Positions 62,783 to 64,000 of a stretch of DNA of 64,000 nt are shown piece by piece (position 1 is the stretch's first letter; each line of letters starts with the position of its first letter). The position numbers and the translations under genes are program-made. The stretch is from Saprospiraceae bacterium. GTDB lineage: Bacteria; Bacteroidota; Bacteroidia; Chitinophagales; Saprospiraceae. The notes beneath the pieces are model-generated. The model saw only the letters and a program-made list of their open reading frames with translations, had not been told where the DNA came from and ran no database searches. The stretch spans positions 536,501 through 600,500 of the forward strand of contig JADJJL010000003.1 of the NCBI GenBank assembly GCA_016710265.1, given 5' to 3'.

Positions 62783-63020
62783 AATGAACCGTAAGGGCAG
62801 CTGCAAAGCCCTAGGCCGGCTCTAAAATCTATGTTTTCGGTTGACCAGAAATTTTACTTTGGACGAAAATATTGGAGCCCGTTATGGGCAATATTAAGTA
62901 TGAGATTTTAACCATCACTAGTTGCTTTTCTGGGATTGTCAGCAAAAACCAGCGAAAGGTTTGGAGAGCGGGAAACCCAGTCCGCAAGTACCCTTGGGGA
63001 CGCCCGCTCATAAAACCTGG

Positions 63021-63101
63021 TCACGCCGCCTTAGGCGTGATCGCCTTTTTTGGTGACGAGTTTTCTTTGCTTACTTTCTTTTGCGGTCAAAAGAAAGTAA
63101 G
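63021..63101. repeat. Two terminal hairpins of the cluster
   Basis: tcacgcc-gcctta-ggcgtga (63021-63040) and a perfect 14-bp inverted repeat CTTACTTTCTTTTG-cggt-CAAAAGAAAGTAAG (63070-63101). The left arm of the second equals the word at 62508-62521. No gene overlaps. Confidence 0.85.
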
Positions 63102-63378
63102 GAATATCATAATGAGAAAAAGTTTAATTATAGCAAAAGCGTATGGAGCAATCAATGTTAATTAAATCTCTGTTTGTTCAATTGGAATTAACAATCGAAA
63201 GAAATTTAAAAACCAACTAGCGATAATTATTTTCAGTTTAATCATTCCATAAAACCTATATCGTAGTTCGTTCAAAATTCTCGCTTACGCGCTCCTTCAC
63301 TTTTTGAGTTGTCGCTCAAAACTGTTTCACAGGTCGTTCATACAAAGTTATAAATACTTTCACGTGAAACATTGTAAT
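63102..63378. other. Gene-free stretch
   Basis: 277 bp after the hairpin cluster; nothing identified except several short hairpin-forming words near 63280-63330. Confidence 0.5.
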
Positions 63379-64000
63379 TCAATACAATATTTTAAGATTA
63401 AGATAATCCTTCTTCTCTTGATACTCACGGATGACCAATTCACGCAAATCAGGATCTTTTCTCATGGATTCATAGATCTTTGTTCTAATTTCAATTATTT
63501 TTCTTCGTTCAGCGTCTGTTTAGCTTGATCAATCTCATCATTATATTGATCTTTGATTCTCTTTATAATTTGAGAACTTTCGTCACTGTACTGTACCATG
63601 AAACCAAATGCATTGTAATACGGAGACCCAATAGTTTTTGTTAAATCATCTAATCCATTTATCGTAGCGCACATGTGTATTACAAGGTCGCTTCCCATTC
63701 TATGCAAATATGAAAAACGAGAAATGATCATTAGAATGGAATCTATCGTAATGTCAGGAACAAATTTTCTTTGTATTGTCGCATTAAATAGTGTCTGGAA
63801 TTCTAAATCTTCATTTAAAAGTCTCTCATGTTCTGCTTTTATTTTATTACTATCAGGAATAAAGGAATTAAGGTATTGATATTCTTTTTCAGCATTAGAA
63901 TAAATGGTATACAAATACAAATTAAAAGCCCATAATTTCTTTGCAAAACCTGAGAATTGAGAATGGTTAATTAAACTATCCGGAGTTGCATAAAATCCAA
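63379..64000 (-). pseudogene. Hypothetical protein, 5' end outside window, frameshifted near the 3' end
   Basis: The minus-strand frame is open from the window edge (GFYATPDSLINHSQFSGFAKK) through the coded stretch to NEEK and TAA at 63495-63497. One missing base in the five-T run (63498-63502, plus-strand view) would replace that stop and extend the frame as KIIEIRTKIYESMRKDPDL and ELVIREYQEKKDYLNLKILY to TGA at 63379-63381. It is a helical protein of unknown family; I do not recognise it. Several charged heptad-like stretches suggest coiled coil. Confidence 0.6.

Noticed and set aside
62245..62806. Open frames across the hairpin cluster (62245-62481 and 62507-62806)
   Set aside because: They cross palindromes and have no recognisable protein content.

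Overview
The window is a chromosomal segment of a Bacteroidota member, most likely a Saprospiria/Saprospiraceae-type organism (inference). The evidence is type A and type B type IX secretion (T9SS) C-terminal sorting domains on large secreted proteins, SprB-type repeats, TAnnTTTG promoter elements, and the gene order rplM-rpsI-rpsB-tsf-pyrH. Base composition is AT-rich. No tRNA or rRNA gene and no CRISPR array was seen.

Layout. 1-13.1 kb: seven head-to-tail paralogues (the first cut by the window edge) of a ~640-residue, cysteine-rich, T9SS-exported protein. They are packed like an operon and are mosaics of one another. 13.1-15.3 kb: a decayed IS110-family element with a possible bridge-RNA region, flanked by short cacatag-type repeats. 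15.3-20.2 kb: housekeeping and accessory genes (rRNA m5C methyltransferase, aldose epimerase, AlkB-type hydroxylase, OmpA-like protein, AlkA-type glycosylase). 20.3-21.65 kb: an IS200-like/RAYT transposase inside REP-like palindromic repeats with a 131-bp tandem unit. 21.65-25 kb: pyrH and the ribosomal/tsf block. 25.2-31.3 kb: a 2043-residue SprB-repeat, type B-sorted surface protein. 31.5-43.9 kb: mixed membrane, stress and hypothetical genes, with REP-like hairpins at 41.3 kb. 43.9-62.1 kb: P-type ATPase, ArsR/SRPBCC/DUF998 set, TonB receptor, AraC regulator, M43 metalloprotease, carbonic anhydrase plus bestrophin under a TetR operator, a SigZ/cysteine-rich peptide cluster, an XRE-pentapeptide regulator and an ABC exporter. 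62.2-63.1 kb: a gene-free cluster of covarying hairpins. The window ends in a partial, frameshifted hypothetical gene.

Most interesting system: sigZ (58.1-58.6 kb) and two small cysteine-rich genes beside it each carry the same promoter, TGCGTC-N17-GTCT on the minus strand. This looks like a compact self-regulated ECF sigma regulon that makes Cys-pair peptides. One of these peptides (57 aa, 57829..58002) is intact and falls below usual gene-length cut-offs. A second regulatory unit is the carbonic anhydrase/bestrophin operon, divergent from a TetR gene across a 31-bp palindrome.

Caution: at least eight genes between 46 and 64 kb, plus the IS110 transposase, carry disruptive indels, mostly single bases in homopolymers, sometimes as compensating -1/+1 pairs. 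They may be sequencing errors or real decay. Each is annotated as a broken gene with the reconstructed reading.
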